DNA from: an uncultured bacterium
GTDB taxonomy: Bacteria > Actinomycetota > Coriobacteriia > Coriobacteriales > Coriobacteriaceae
DNA length: 64,000 nt
Assembly (NCBI GenBank): GCA_905214435.1
Contig: CAJMMA010000004.1
Span: 1 to 64,000 of the forward strand
Direction: 5' to 3'
Below the pieces are notes generated by a model. The model saw only the letters and a list, made by a program, of their open reading frames with translations, did no database searches and was not told the DNA's origin. The position numbers were made by a program, and so were the translations under genes. This document shows positions 52,370-60,493 of this stretch, one piece after another (the stretch's first letter is position 1; each line of letters starts with the position of its first letter).

Positions 52370-54670
52370 CTACTTGATCTTCGTCGTGCCCGGTGCCAGG
52401 TTGGGGTCGGTCTCGTTGGCCTCGGTCTGGAAGTGCTCGGTATACACGTTCTTGCCGTCGCGGAACATCTCGTAATACTGCATCTTGGCGTAATCCTCGC
52501 GCGCCTTGGTGGCGGCTGCGGCAGCGGCGTCGTCACCGGTGACGTTGGAGGAGAGCGCCCAGCGCAGGCTGGCGTCCTCGTAGCCGACCGAGTTGATGGC
52601 GGGCAGCGACTTGCGCAGCGTCATGTGCGCCTTCTGGTAGTCGGACAGCGGTGCGCCGATCAACTGCATAAGCTGCGTGGACAGGTAGTTGGTGGACAAG
52701 TCGTCGACCTCGCTTGTCTGGTCGCAGCCGGCAACGTCGTAGTTGGCCCAGATGATGTAGTCGGTCTGCCACAGACGCTCCTGGTGCGTGGCGTCGTCCT
52801 CGTTGGTAAACCACTTGTCATTGAACTTGGACGGGAAGAACGGCTGATGGTCGCCCCAGAACACCACGACCACCTTGCGGTCGAGCTTGCTTAAGGCGTT
52901 AAGGAAGTAGCGCAGCGCCTGGTCGGACTGCTCGATGCACGAGACATACTCGTCGACATCGGAGAGCGTGCCGTCCTCGACGGTCTTGGCGTCCAGGTCG
53001 GTCGTGTCGATGTTCAGGTGCATCTGCTTGTCGACCGGCAGCAGGCCCGTGTCGTAGCCCGAGTGGTTCTGCATGGTCACGTCGAAGATAAACTGCGGAT
53101 CGGCGTTCTGGTCGAGCAGCTCAAGAATCTTGTCGTAGGTAGCCTGGTCGGTCACCATGCCGCGCAGGGTATCGGCTCCCTGGAAGTCGTTGATGGACAG
53201 GAACTGGTCAAAGCCAAAGTCCTTGTAGACGTTCTCGCGGTTCCAGTTGGTCGCGTGGTTGGGGTGCATGGCCGTGGTGGAATATCCGAGCGACTTGAAC
53301 TGCTCTGCCAGGTTCCCAGTCGTTTCCATGTTGTAGATGGTGTAGGGGTACACGCCCGAGCCCAGGTTGGCCATGGAGTTGCCGGTCATAAACTCAAACT
53401 CGGTATTGGCGGTACCGCCGCCGTAGGCGCTCACATAGAGCTTGCCGCGACTGAGGCAGTTGGACAGGCTCTTAAAGTACTGCGGACCCTCGTAGCCGGC
53501 GCGCATGTTCTGGTAGATCGACAGATCCGAGAACGTCTCGTTCATGATGGCGATGACCGTGGGCTTCTCGCTGTCGAACTGCTCCTTTGCGGCGGCGCGC
53601 TCGTCACTCTTGGCCGCGTCGGACTTGTCGTAGGCCTTGGCGTACTTTTTGAGCGTGGTCTTGGCATCGTCGACGGAGTAGTCGGCGGGTTTGGGCGGCT
53701 TGATGGACTGCGCCGCACTAATAAAGGCAGGCAGGTAGCCCTCGCGCCAGTAGCTCTCGAGCGGACGCCAGGTGTAGACGGTGATGCCGAGGGTGTTGTA
53801 GTAGTCGATAAGCGTGACATGCGCGGTCACGCCGCCCAGGCACAGCACCGCCACGAGCAGGTTGATGAGCAGCATGCGCTTGGCGTTGGCGGCACCCTTT
53901 TGACGGTGCGGTGCCACCAGGCCGGCGTACTCGCATAGCAGCATGGCGATGGCGGTAAAGCCCATGGACAGCACGCAGAACAGCGAGATGGAGAAGGTGT
54001 AGCCGTTGCCGGCGACTGCGGCGGCGGTGGAGATGGCCGAAAGGTCGCCCGGCTGGATGGGCATGGATTTAAACGTGATGACAAAGAACTCGGCAATGCC
54101 CAGGACAAAGAGGGCAAAGGCCAGGACCGCGGGAGCCGCGCCGTGGCGCTGGAACAGGAAGAACAGGCCGACCATGAGCGTGGTGATGATAGCCCACTCG
54201 AGCAGGATGCACAGGGGGTAGACCCAGGTAAAGTCGTGGTTGGACGAGACCTCCATGCCCAGCAGCGCAAAGACGCCGGCGAGCAGCAGGCACAGGACGG
54301 CGGCGACGAGCGGTTTGCCCACAAAGGCGCCGCGCAGACGGGCGAGCTTGCCGGTGGGAGCGGGGGCGTCGGGCGCGGCAAACGCAAAGACGCGCGGGGC
54401 GATACGGTCGCGGGCGATGCTGGCCCAAGCGCAGCCGGTGAGGATGGCATTGGTCAGGATGAGCATCACAAAGGCGAGCGGCTCGTTTTGGGCGACGAGG
54501 CCAATGGCGCCCCAAATGGTCAAAAAGAGCTGGAACAGGCCGAAGGCGACGCTCCACCCAAGAGCGCTTTTGGCAACGGTGCCCGACTGAGCGCGAATGG
54601 CCTTGGCCTCGCGCAAGACAAGGTAGACGGTCGCCGCAAGACCGACGAGCGAGATGGCGGCAGCGAACAT
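52370..54670 (-). CDS. LtaS/MdoB-type membrane sulfatase (phosphoglycerol or polyol-phosphate transferase)
   Basis: This 766-residue protein has about eight N-terminal hydrophobic segments (to about residue 300) and an extracellular sulfatase-fold domain. Motifs are IAIMNETFSDL (metal Glu), GGGTANTEFEFMTG with the catalytic Thr, MHPNHATNWNRENVY, VTMQNHSGYD and VVVFWGDHQPFF (Asp/His metal ligands). The family transfers glycerol-phosphate from phosphatidylglycerol to wall or membrane polymers. The ATG at 54670 follows GAGGAG, whereas the upstream GTG would swallow that site. The C-terminal tail is Glu/Asn-rich. The gene is convergent with the fibre locus and may modify the same envelope. Confidence 0.9.
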   Translation of the reverse strand: MFAAAISLVGLAATVYLVLREAKAIRAQSGTVAKSALGWSVAFGLFQLFLTIWGAIGLVAQNEPLAFVMLILTNAILTGCAWASIARDRIAPRVFAFAAPDAPAPTGKLARLRGAFVGKPLVAAVLCLLLAGVFALLGMEVSSNHDFTWVYPLCILLEWAIITTLMVGLFFLFQRHGAAPAVLAFALFVLGIAEFFVITFKSMPIQPGDLSAISTAAAVAGNGYTFSISLFCVLSMGFTAIAMLLCEYAGLVAPHRQKGAANAKRMLLINLLVAVLCLGGVTAHVTLIDYYNTLGITVYTWRPLESYWREGYLPAFISAAQSIKPPKPADYSVDDAKTTLKKYAKAYDKSDAAKSDERAAAKEQFDSEKPTVIAIMNETFSDLSIYQNMRAGYEGPQYFKSLSNCLSRGKLYVSAYGGGTANTEFEFMTGNSMANLGSGVYPYTIYNMETTGNLAEQFKSLGYSTTAMHPNHATNWNRENVYKDFGFDQFLSINDFQGADTLRGMVTDQATYDKILELLDQNADPQFIFDVTMQNHSGYDTGLLPVDKQMHLNIDTTDLDAKTVEDGTLSDVDEYVSCIEQSDQALRYFLNALSKLDRKVVVVFWGDHQPFFPSKFNDKWFTNEDDATHQERLWQTDYIIWANYDVAGCDQTSEVDDLSTNYLSTQLMQLIGAPLSDYQKAHMTLRKSLPAINSVGYEDASLRWALSSNVTGDDAAAAAATKAREDYAKMQYYEMFRDGKNVYTEHFQTEANETDPNLAPGTTKIK

Positions 54671-54882
54671 GCTGAGACTCCTCACAAACTAAAACCTACG
54701 AAAGCGGGGATTTACCCGATTGTTACCAAGATATGCGCAGCGATTGGTGGCTGCGCACAACAACCAGCCATATTAACGCGCGCGTGTGGCGGTGTGACGC
54801 AATGTAGTGGCGACCTGCGCGATAATGGACGGGAATTACACGGAAACGTAAAGGCTTCTTAAAGAAATGGCAGGGATGGGTT

Positions 54883-55731
54883 ATGGACGAGCGGGTGTGT
54901 ACGACGGCTGCGGATGCGTGCGGCTATCCGGTCGAGACCACGGGCAATGCTGTATTGGACACGTTGGAGCACCGTTCCTCCACGCGTGCCTTTGCGCGCG
55001 ATGACGAGGGCCGTCCCGTGGCGGTGACCGACGAACAGCGGGCGGCGATCTTGCATGCGGCGAGTCGCGCGCCGTCGGCGGGCGCCATGATGATGTATTC
55101 CATCGTAAGCATTCGTGAGCAGGCTACGCTCGATCGTCTTGCCGACCTGTGCGACCACCAGCCCATGATCGCCAAGGCGCCCTGGGCACTTATATTTGTG
55201 GTCGACTATGCCAAGTGGATCGATCTGTTTGAGCACGTGGGTTGCTTTGAGCCCGAGTTTGTCGAGCGCACGGGCAAGGCGCCCCGCCGCGCGCCGGGTT
55301 TGGGCGACTTTGCCATCGCGGCGCAGGATGCCGTGATCGCCGCTCAAAACGCCGTGGTCGCCGCCGAATCTCTGGGGCTGGGGAGCTGCTATATCGGCGA
55401 TATCGTCGAGAACGCCGAGGAAGTTGCCGCACTGCTGGACTTGCCTGCCTATACCATGCCGCTGTCGATGCTCATCATCGGCACGCCCCGTAAGGAGCGC
55501 CCGGCAATCGCGCATCCCGTGGTGAACCTGGTGCACGAGGAGCGTTATTGTCGCGCCGACGCCGCGACGATGGATGCGCAGGTGGCCGAGATGGATGCGA
55601 TGTTTCGCCCGCACGCCCGCGAGGTGGGCGAGCGCGTCATCGACATCTACACCCGTAAGCACACGAGCCCCTTTATGGCCGAGATGAGCCGCTCTATGGA
55701 GTGGTGGTTCAAAAACTGGCTCGGAAAATGA
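54883..55731 (+). CDS. Nitroreductase-family protein (longer form)
   Basis: This 282-residue flavin oxidoreductase has EHRSSTRAFARD near residue 32 (FMN phosphate binding), APSAGAMMMYS, a LGSCYIGDIVEN block and the GTPRKERP basic motif near residue 205. The C-terminal extension of about 70 residues (VVNLVHEERY to WWFKNW) makes it longer than the nitroreductase at 20221 and places it in a different subgroup. Substrate unknown. It is transcribed alone, followed at once by a family C hairpin. Confidence 0.83.
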   Translation: MDERVCTTAADACGYPVETTGNAVLDTLEHRSSTRAFARDDEGRPVAVTDEQRAAILHAASRAPSAGAMMMYSIVSIREQATLDRLADLCDHQPMIAKAPWALIFVVDYAKWIDLFEHVGCFEPEFVERTGKAPRRAPGLGDFAIAAQDAVIAAQNAVVAAESLGLGSCYIGDIVENAEEVAALLDLPAYTMPLSMLIIGTPRKERPAIAHPVVNLVHEERYCRADAATMDAQVAEMDAMFRPHAREVGERVIDIYTRKHTSPFMAEMSRSMEWWFKNWLGK

Positions 55732-55733
55732 CG

Positions 55734-55766
55734 AATGTGACAAAGGGGGCGTCCCCTTGTCACATT
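55734..55766. repeat. Hairpin repeat family C, copy 2
   Basis: AATGTGACAAAGGGG-GC-GTCCCCTTGTCACATT is a near-perfect palindrome just after the nitroreductase stop and a relative of 25751-25779. It may serve as a terminator. Confidence 0.8.
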
Positions 55767-55849
55767 CCATATCGCCGCGGTGGCCTAAAGGCCGCATAAA
55801 TGTTTATCTAGCTGGGAAAACGGTGCCATTAAAATATGGGCTGATTACA

Positions 55850-55855
55850 TATAAT
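55850..55855 (+). promoter_or_regulatory. -10 box of the kup promoter
   Basis: A perfect TATAAT lies 36 bases before the kup start in an AT-rich stretch; no good -35 box is seen. The short leader leaves no room for a cyclic di-AMP riboswitch. Confidence 0.5.
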
Positions 55856-55890
55856 CCCGTCGAACGTTAAAATTGGGAGGAAACCGGCTT

Positions 55891-57918
55891 ATGGAACAAA
55901 AGGCAAAGGAAGTAGCCTCGCACGCTGCGATTCCTGTGAGCATCTCGGCGATGCTCGTCACGCTGGGCGTGGTGTATGGCGATATCGGCACCAGCCCCAT
56001 GTATGTAACCAAGGCGCTCGTTGCTGGCAACGGCGGCATCGGAAGCGTCACGCAGGAGTTCGTGCTCGGCGCGCTCTCCCTTGTCGTGTGGACGGTCACG
56101 CTGCTGACGACCGTCAAGTACGTGCTGATCTCGCTGCGCGCCGACAACCACGGCGAGGGCGGCATCTTTGCCCTGTACAGTCTGGTCAAGCGCTGCGGCA
56201 AGTGGCTCATCATCCCCGCCATGCTGGGCGGCGCGGCGCTCCTCGCCGACGGCATCCTGACGCCTGCCGTTACCGTCACCACGGCCATCGAGGGCCTGCG
56301 CACCATCCCGGCGGTCCATGCCGTGCTCGGTGACGACCAGGGTCGTGTCGTCGCCATCACGCTTGCCATCATCATCGCGCTCTTCTTGGTGCAGCGCATC
56401 GGCACGGCCAAGATCGGTCACGCCTTCGGCCCCATCATGACGCTGTGGTTTTTGTTCCTGGGCGGCACGGGCCTGTTCTTTGTCTGCCAGTATCCCGCGG
56501 TGCTGCTGTGCCTCAACCCGTTGCGTGGCATCGCTTTTCTGCTGAGCCCCAACAACCATGCGGGCATCATGATTTTGGGCAGCTGCTTCCTCGCTACCAC
56601 CGGTGCCGAGGCGCTCTATTCCGACATGGGCCATGTGGGCCGCGGCAACATCTATGCCACCTGGCCGTTCGTTAAGTGCTGCCTGCTGCTGTCCTACATG
56701 GGCCAGGGCGCGTGGCTTATCAACAACGCCGGCAACCCGGAGCTCATGGGTATCGCCGACCTCAACCCCTTCTACCAGATGCTCGCCCCGGGTCTGCGCC
56801 CCTTTGCCGTCGGCCTTTCCACCGTCGCGGCCATCATCGCCTCGCAGGCGCTCATCACCGGCGCATTCTCGCTGGTGTCCGAGGCCAGCCGCCTGGACCT
56901 CATGCCGCATATGCAGGTCTTCTATCCTGCCGAGACCAAGGGCCAGCTCTACATCCCCATGGTCAACAACGTCATGCTCGTGGGCTGCGTCGTCGTGGTG
57001 CTGCTGTTCCAGAACTCGGCGCACATGGAGGCCGCGTACGGCCTGGCCATTACCCTGACCATGATGTGCACGACAATGCTGCTCTTCTTCTATCTGCACG
57101 TGGAGCGCAATCTCAAGGTCGCGCCGTGGATCTTTGCCGCCTTCTTCCTTTTGCTCGAGGGTTTCTTCTTTGTGAGCTCGCTCACCAAGTTCTTCCACGG
57201 CGGCTACTTCACCATCCTTATGGCTGCACTCATCATGGGCATTATGGTGTGCTGGTACAACGGCACGGCGGTCGAGCAACGTCAGTTTACGCTGCTGCCG
57301 CTGCGCAGCTATCTGCCGCAGCTCAAACGCCTGCGCGACGACGATCGCTACGAGCTCATGAGCGACAACATCGTGTACCTGACCAAGGACACCAACACCG
57401 ACTATATCGACCGCGATATCGTCTACTCGATTTTGGATAAGCACCCCAAGCGCGCTCGTGCCTGGTGGTTCGTGAATGTCGAGACCATGGAGGAGCCGCA
57501 TACCTTTGCCTACTCGGTCGAGACGTTCGGCACCGACTACGTGTTCCGCGTGCATCTGTATCTGGGCTACAAGATCAACCAGCGCGTCAATGCTTACCTG
57601 CGTCAGGTTGTTCAGGATCTGGCTGCCAGCGGCGAGCTGCCGGCGCAGACGCATGACTACTCGGTCTACAAGGACCCGGGCAACATCGGTACGTTTAAGT
57701 TCGTCATGATCCGCAAGCTGCTGGCGCCCGAAAGCGACGTGGAGCCCAGCGAGCGTACGGCCATCACGCTCAAGTACATCATCCGCCGCGCCGCCGGCAC
57801 GCCTGCGCGCTGGTACGGCCTGGAGAACTCCAACGTGAGCTTTGAGTACGTGCCGCTGTTCACCAAGTTTAAGGCCGTGAGCAAGATGCAGCGCCTGGCT
57901 CCCGACGAGCGTCCGTAG
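55891..57918 (+). CDS. kup: KUP-family potassium uptake protein
   Basis: This 675-residue membrane transporter has about twelve hydrophobic segments (about 15-460) and a cytoplasmic C-terminal domain. LGVVYGDIGTSPMYV near the start is the family hallmark, and GEGGIFALYSLV and TTGAEALYSDMGHVG are also conserved. It imports potassium with protons. The ATG at 55891 follows GGGAGGAAA. A KdpD/KdpE-like sensor pair lies directly downstream, so potassium control is a fair inference, though the pair is separated by a hairpin repeat. Confidence 0.93.
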   Translation: MEQKAKEVASHAAIPVSISAMLVTLGVVYGDIGTSPMYVTKALVAGNGGIGSVTQEFVLGALSLVVWTVTLLTTVKYVLISLRADNHGEGGIFALYSLVKRCGKWLIIPAMLGGAALLADGILTPAVTVTTAIEGLRTIPAVHAVLGDDQGRVVAITLAIIIALFLVQRIGTAKIGHAFGPIMTLWFLFLGGTGLFFVCQYPAVLLCLNPLRGIAFLLSPNNHAGIMILGSCFLATTGAEALYSDMGHVGRGNIYATWPFVKCCLLLSYMGQGAWLINNAGNPELMGIADLNPFYQMLAPGLRPFAVGLSTVAAIIASQALITGAFSLVSEASRLDLMPHMQVFYPAETKGQLYIPMVNNVMLVGCVVVVLLFQNSAHMEAAYGLAITLTMMCTTMLLFFYLHVERNLKVAPWIFAAFFLLLEGFFFVSSLTKFFHGGYFTILMAALIMGIMVCWYNGTAVEQRQFTLLPLRSYLPQLKRLRDDDRYELMSDNIVYLTKDTNTDYIDRDIVYSILDKHPKRARAWWFVNVETMEEPHTFAYSVETFGTDYVFRVHLYLGYKINQRVNAYLRQVVQDLAASGELPAQTHDYSVYKDPGNIGTFKFVMIRKLLAPESDVEPSERTAITLKYIIRRAAGTPARWYGLENSNVSFEYVPLFTKFKAVSKMQRLAPDERP

Positions 57919-57970
57919 TCGACGTCTGCTGTTTGTCTAGCGACCGCAGGCTGCAAAGGCTATACACTTG

Positions 57971-58026
57971 AAACCACCACAAGGAGGCCACCACCGCAAA
58001 GGTGCCAGTCCCCTTTGTGGTGGTTT
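57971..58026. repeat. Hairpin repeat family B, copy 3 (compound)
   Basis: AAACCACCACAAGGAGGCCA, then CCACCGCAAAGGTGCCAGTC and CCCTTTGTGGTGGTTT. It looks like one family B hairpin interrupted by, or nested in, another, since CCACCAC/CCACCGC occurs twice on the left and once on the right. It lies between kup and the sensor kinase. Confidence 0.75.
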
Positions 58027-58054
58027 TTGTTTTTGAGAGAGGGGCGGGGCGCTG

Positions 58055-59680
58055 ATGGACGTCCGTGCGGACGGCGATATTGCCGAGAACTTTTGGTGGC
58101 GGCGTACAACGCTGACGCGTCGCAGTCCTCTGTATGACGCCTGCGTATCGGCGGGGCTGCTAGCCGCGGCGACGATTGTGGGCGCGCTGCTCGACCATCC
58201 GGGGCTCGCGCCGAGCATCATGATCGTCTATGTGTTTGCCGTGCAGCTGTGCGCTTTCTTTACCTGGAGCCGCCTGTACTGCCTGCTGAGCTCGGCTGCC
58301 GCCGTGGCGCTCTACAACTTCTTGTTTGTCGACCCGCGCTACGCGCTGTCGTTTATCGACCGCGTCTATCCCGGCATGTTCTTTATCATGTTTGCGGTCT
58401 CGCTCGTATCGAGCTCGATCGCGCTGGCCCTGCGCCGCGCCTTGGCGCAGGCCGCCGCCAGCGACCGTCGCACGCAGATGGTGCTCGAGACCAACCGCAT
58501 GCTGCAGCGGTGTGGCGATCAGCAACAGATTGTGCACGCTATGGCAACGCAGCTGGCGCGTCTTTCGGACTGTCCGGTCGTGTGGTATAGCGCCGATGCC
58601 GATAACGATGACCTGCTGCCGCGCACGACGTACACGGCCGTGGGCGATGCCGCGCCGGTACACCAGCTGGCGCCGCAGATGCCGCCGCGGCTCTCGGCGT
58701 CCGCCTATGTGGGAACGCCGCTCGATGCCACCTATGGCGCCTCGGCGTTCTACGGCATATACCTGACCGTGCGCTCGGGCGACACCATGGTGCGCGCGGG
58801 CGATCCCGCCTCGGTGGTGGGGGTGTTCGCCATTGTCGCCGAGCCCGATGCGCTGACGCCCGAGGAGCGGACGCTTGCCGATGCCATCGTGAGCGAAGGC
58901 GAGCTGGCGCTCGATCGCGCCCGCGCCATGGAGGCTCGCGAGGAAGCGGCGGTGCTCGCCAAAAACGAACAGCTGCGTGCCAACTTGCTGCGCTCCATCT
59001 CGCACGACCTGCGTACGCCGCTCACCAGTATTTCGGGTAATGCCGACGTGTTGCTCGACCAGGGCTCGACCGGCACGGCCGTGCTCGACGACCAGACACG
59101 CCGCGGCATGCTCCTATCCATTCGCTCGGACGCGCAATGGCTCAACGCCACCGTCGAGAACCTGCTCGCCATCACCAAGCTCGAGGGTGGCGGTATGCGC
59201 CTGTCGACTACGCTCGAGCTCATGGACGATATCGTCGAGGAGGCGCTGCGCCACGTAAACCCGGCCGTGCGCGAGCACGACCTTAAGGTGGTGGCGTGCG
59301 ATGAGCCGGCGCTTGTCAACGTCGACGCGCGCCTGATGGTGCAGCTGGTGGTCAATCTGGTGAACAACGCCATCACCTACACGCCCGCGGGCTCGCATAT
59401 CGTGATCTCGATTGGCGTCGACGATGGGCACGTGGCGTGCTCGGTTGCTGATGATGGCCCGGGCATTGCGCCCGAGGACCGCGAGCGAATCTTTGAGTCG
59501 TTCTACACCGCCAACCATGGCCTGGCCGACAGCTGCCGCAGTGTGGGCTTGGGGCTTTCGCTCTGCCGCTCCATTGCGCTGGCACATGGCGGTAGCATAG
59601 AGGTTACCGCGGCGGACCCGCACGGTTCGGTCTTTACGATTGAGCTTCCCGCCGCCGACGTTTCGTTTGATAAGGAGTAG
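58055..59680 (+). CDS. KdpD-like sensor histidine kinase lacking the N-terminal KdpD/USP domains
   Basis: This 541-residue membrane kinase begins almost directly with the DUF4118-type four-helix membrane block (about 28-130: YDACVSAGLLAAATIVGALL, WSRLYCLLSSAAAVALYNFL). A GAF-like region (about 150-290), the phospho-acceptor His317 in SHDLRTPLTS, and an ATPase domain with NNAITYTPAG, DDGPGIAPED and GLGLSLCRS follow. Full KdpD proteins have about 370 extra N-terminal residues that sense potassium and c-di-AMP; these are missing. It starts after GAGAGGGGCGGGG and is followed by its response regulator. Confidence 0.88.
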   Translation: MDVRADGDIAENFWWRRTTLTRRSPLYDACVSAGLLAAATIVGALLDHPGLAPSIMIVYVFAVQLCAFFTWSRLYCLLSSAAAVALYNFLFVDPRYALSFIDRVYPGMFFIMFAVSLVSSSIALALRRALAQAAASDRRTQMVLETNRMLQRCGDQQQIVHAMATQLARLSDCPVVWYSADADNDDLLPRTTYTAVGDAAPVHQLAPQMPPRLSASAYVGTPLDATYGASAFYGIYLTVRSGDTMVRAGDPASVVGVFAIVAEPDALTPEERTLADAIVSEGELALDRARAMEAREEAAVLAKNEQLRANLLRSISHDLRTPLTSISGNADVLLDQGSTGTAVLDDQTRRGMLLSIRSDAQWLNATVENLLAITKLEGGGMRLSTTLELMDDIVEEALRHVNPAVREHDLKVVACDEPALVNVDARLMVQLVVNLVNNAITYTPAGSHIVISIGVDDGHVACSVADDGPGIAPEDRERIFESFYTANHGLADSCRSVGLGLSLCRSIALAHGGSIEVTAADPHGSVFTIELPAADVSFDKE

Positions 59681-59684
59681 CGCT

Positions 59685-60398
59685 GTGCCGAACTCTGCCG
59701 TGAAACCGCTCATCTTGGTCGTTGAGGACGATCCCGCCGTCCGCAACCTTATCGTCGCCGCGCTCGAGGCGCACGGTTTGCGCCATATGGCTGTGGAGAC
59801 CGCCCACGCCGCCATCGCCGCCGCTTCGTCGCAGGCGCCGAGCGTTGTGCTGCTCGATCTGGGCCTGCCCGATATGGACGGCGTCAAGGTGGTGGAGTCG
59901 GTGCGCACGTGGTCGGGCATGCCGATCATCGTGGTTTCGGCGCGCAGCGAGGACGCGGACAAGATCCGAGCGCTCGATGCCGGTGCCGATGACTACCTGA
60001 CTAAGCCGTTTTCGGTCGAGGAGCTGCTCGCGCGCATCCGCACGACGCTCAGGCGCCTTTCGTATGCGCAAACGGGCGGCGTTGCCTCCGAGGGCTCGTT
60101 CGATACCGGCGAGCTGCATATCGATTTTGATGCCGGCATCGCCACGATGGATGGCGAGGAACTGCATCTGACGCCGATCGAGTACAAGCTCTTGTGCCTG
60201 CTGGCACACAACGCCGACAAGGTGCTGACGCACCAGTTTATCCTGCACGAGATTTGGGGCACGGCGACCAAGAGTGACCTGGCGAGCCTGCGTGTCTTTA
60301 TGGGTACGCTGCGCAAGAAGATCGAGTCCGACCCCGCGCACCCGCGCTATATCCAGACGCACGTGGGTATCGGCTATCGCCTGGTCACCCAAGGCTAG
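59685..60398 (+). CDS. KdpE-like response regulator (OmpR/PhoB family)
   Basis: This 237-residue regulator has a receiver domain with the acidic pair VVEDD, the phospho-acceptor Asp58 in LLDLGLPDMDG and the DYLTKPF lysine. An OmpR-type winged helix follows (about 140-237, LTPIEYKLLCLLAHNADKVL, RKKIESDP, GIGYRLV). The start is GTG at 59685, seven bases after AAGGAG, overlapping no other signal and four bases past the kinase stop, so the pair is coupled. Likely targets are kup or a kdp operon elsewhere, because no kdpFABC is present in the window. Confidence 0.9.
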   Translation: MPNSAVKPLILVVEDDPAVRNLIVAALEAHGLRHMAVETAHAAIAAASSQAPSVVLLDLGLPDMDGVKVVESVRTWSGMPIIVVSARSEDADKIRALDAGADDYLTKPFSVEELLARIRTTLRRLSYAQTGGVASEGSFDTGELHIDFDAGIATMDGEELHLTPIEYKLLCLLAHNADKVLTHQFILHEIWGTATKSDLASLRVFMGTLRKKIESDPAHPRYIQTHVGIGYRLVTQG

Positions 60399-60423
60399 GA
60401 CGGAACCCGCCATCCCACTATGA

Positions 60424-60490
60424 GCTGCGGTGAAATAGTTCCTGTTTGGGCCTTTACCAGGCATTTTTAGGAACTATTCCACCGCAACTT
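60424..60490. repeat. Hairpin repeat family A, copy 3
   Basis: GCTGCGGTGAAATAGTTCCT pairs with AGGAACTATTCCACCGCAAC, with GGGCC/GGC-type pairing inside. It lies between the convergent kdpE-like and rlmKL genes and may terminate both. Confidence 0.8.
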
Positions 60491-60493
60491 TGT

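Noticed and set aside
52141..52370. Coding sequence across the second nested inverted repeat downstream of the LtaS-type gene
   Set aside because: Long open frames cross it on both strands only because of low stop density. Perfect arms and a terminator core explain the sequence.
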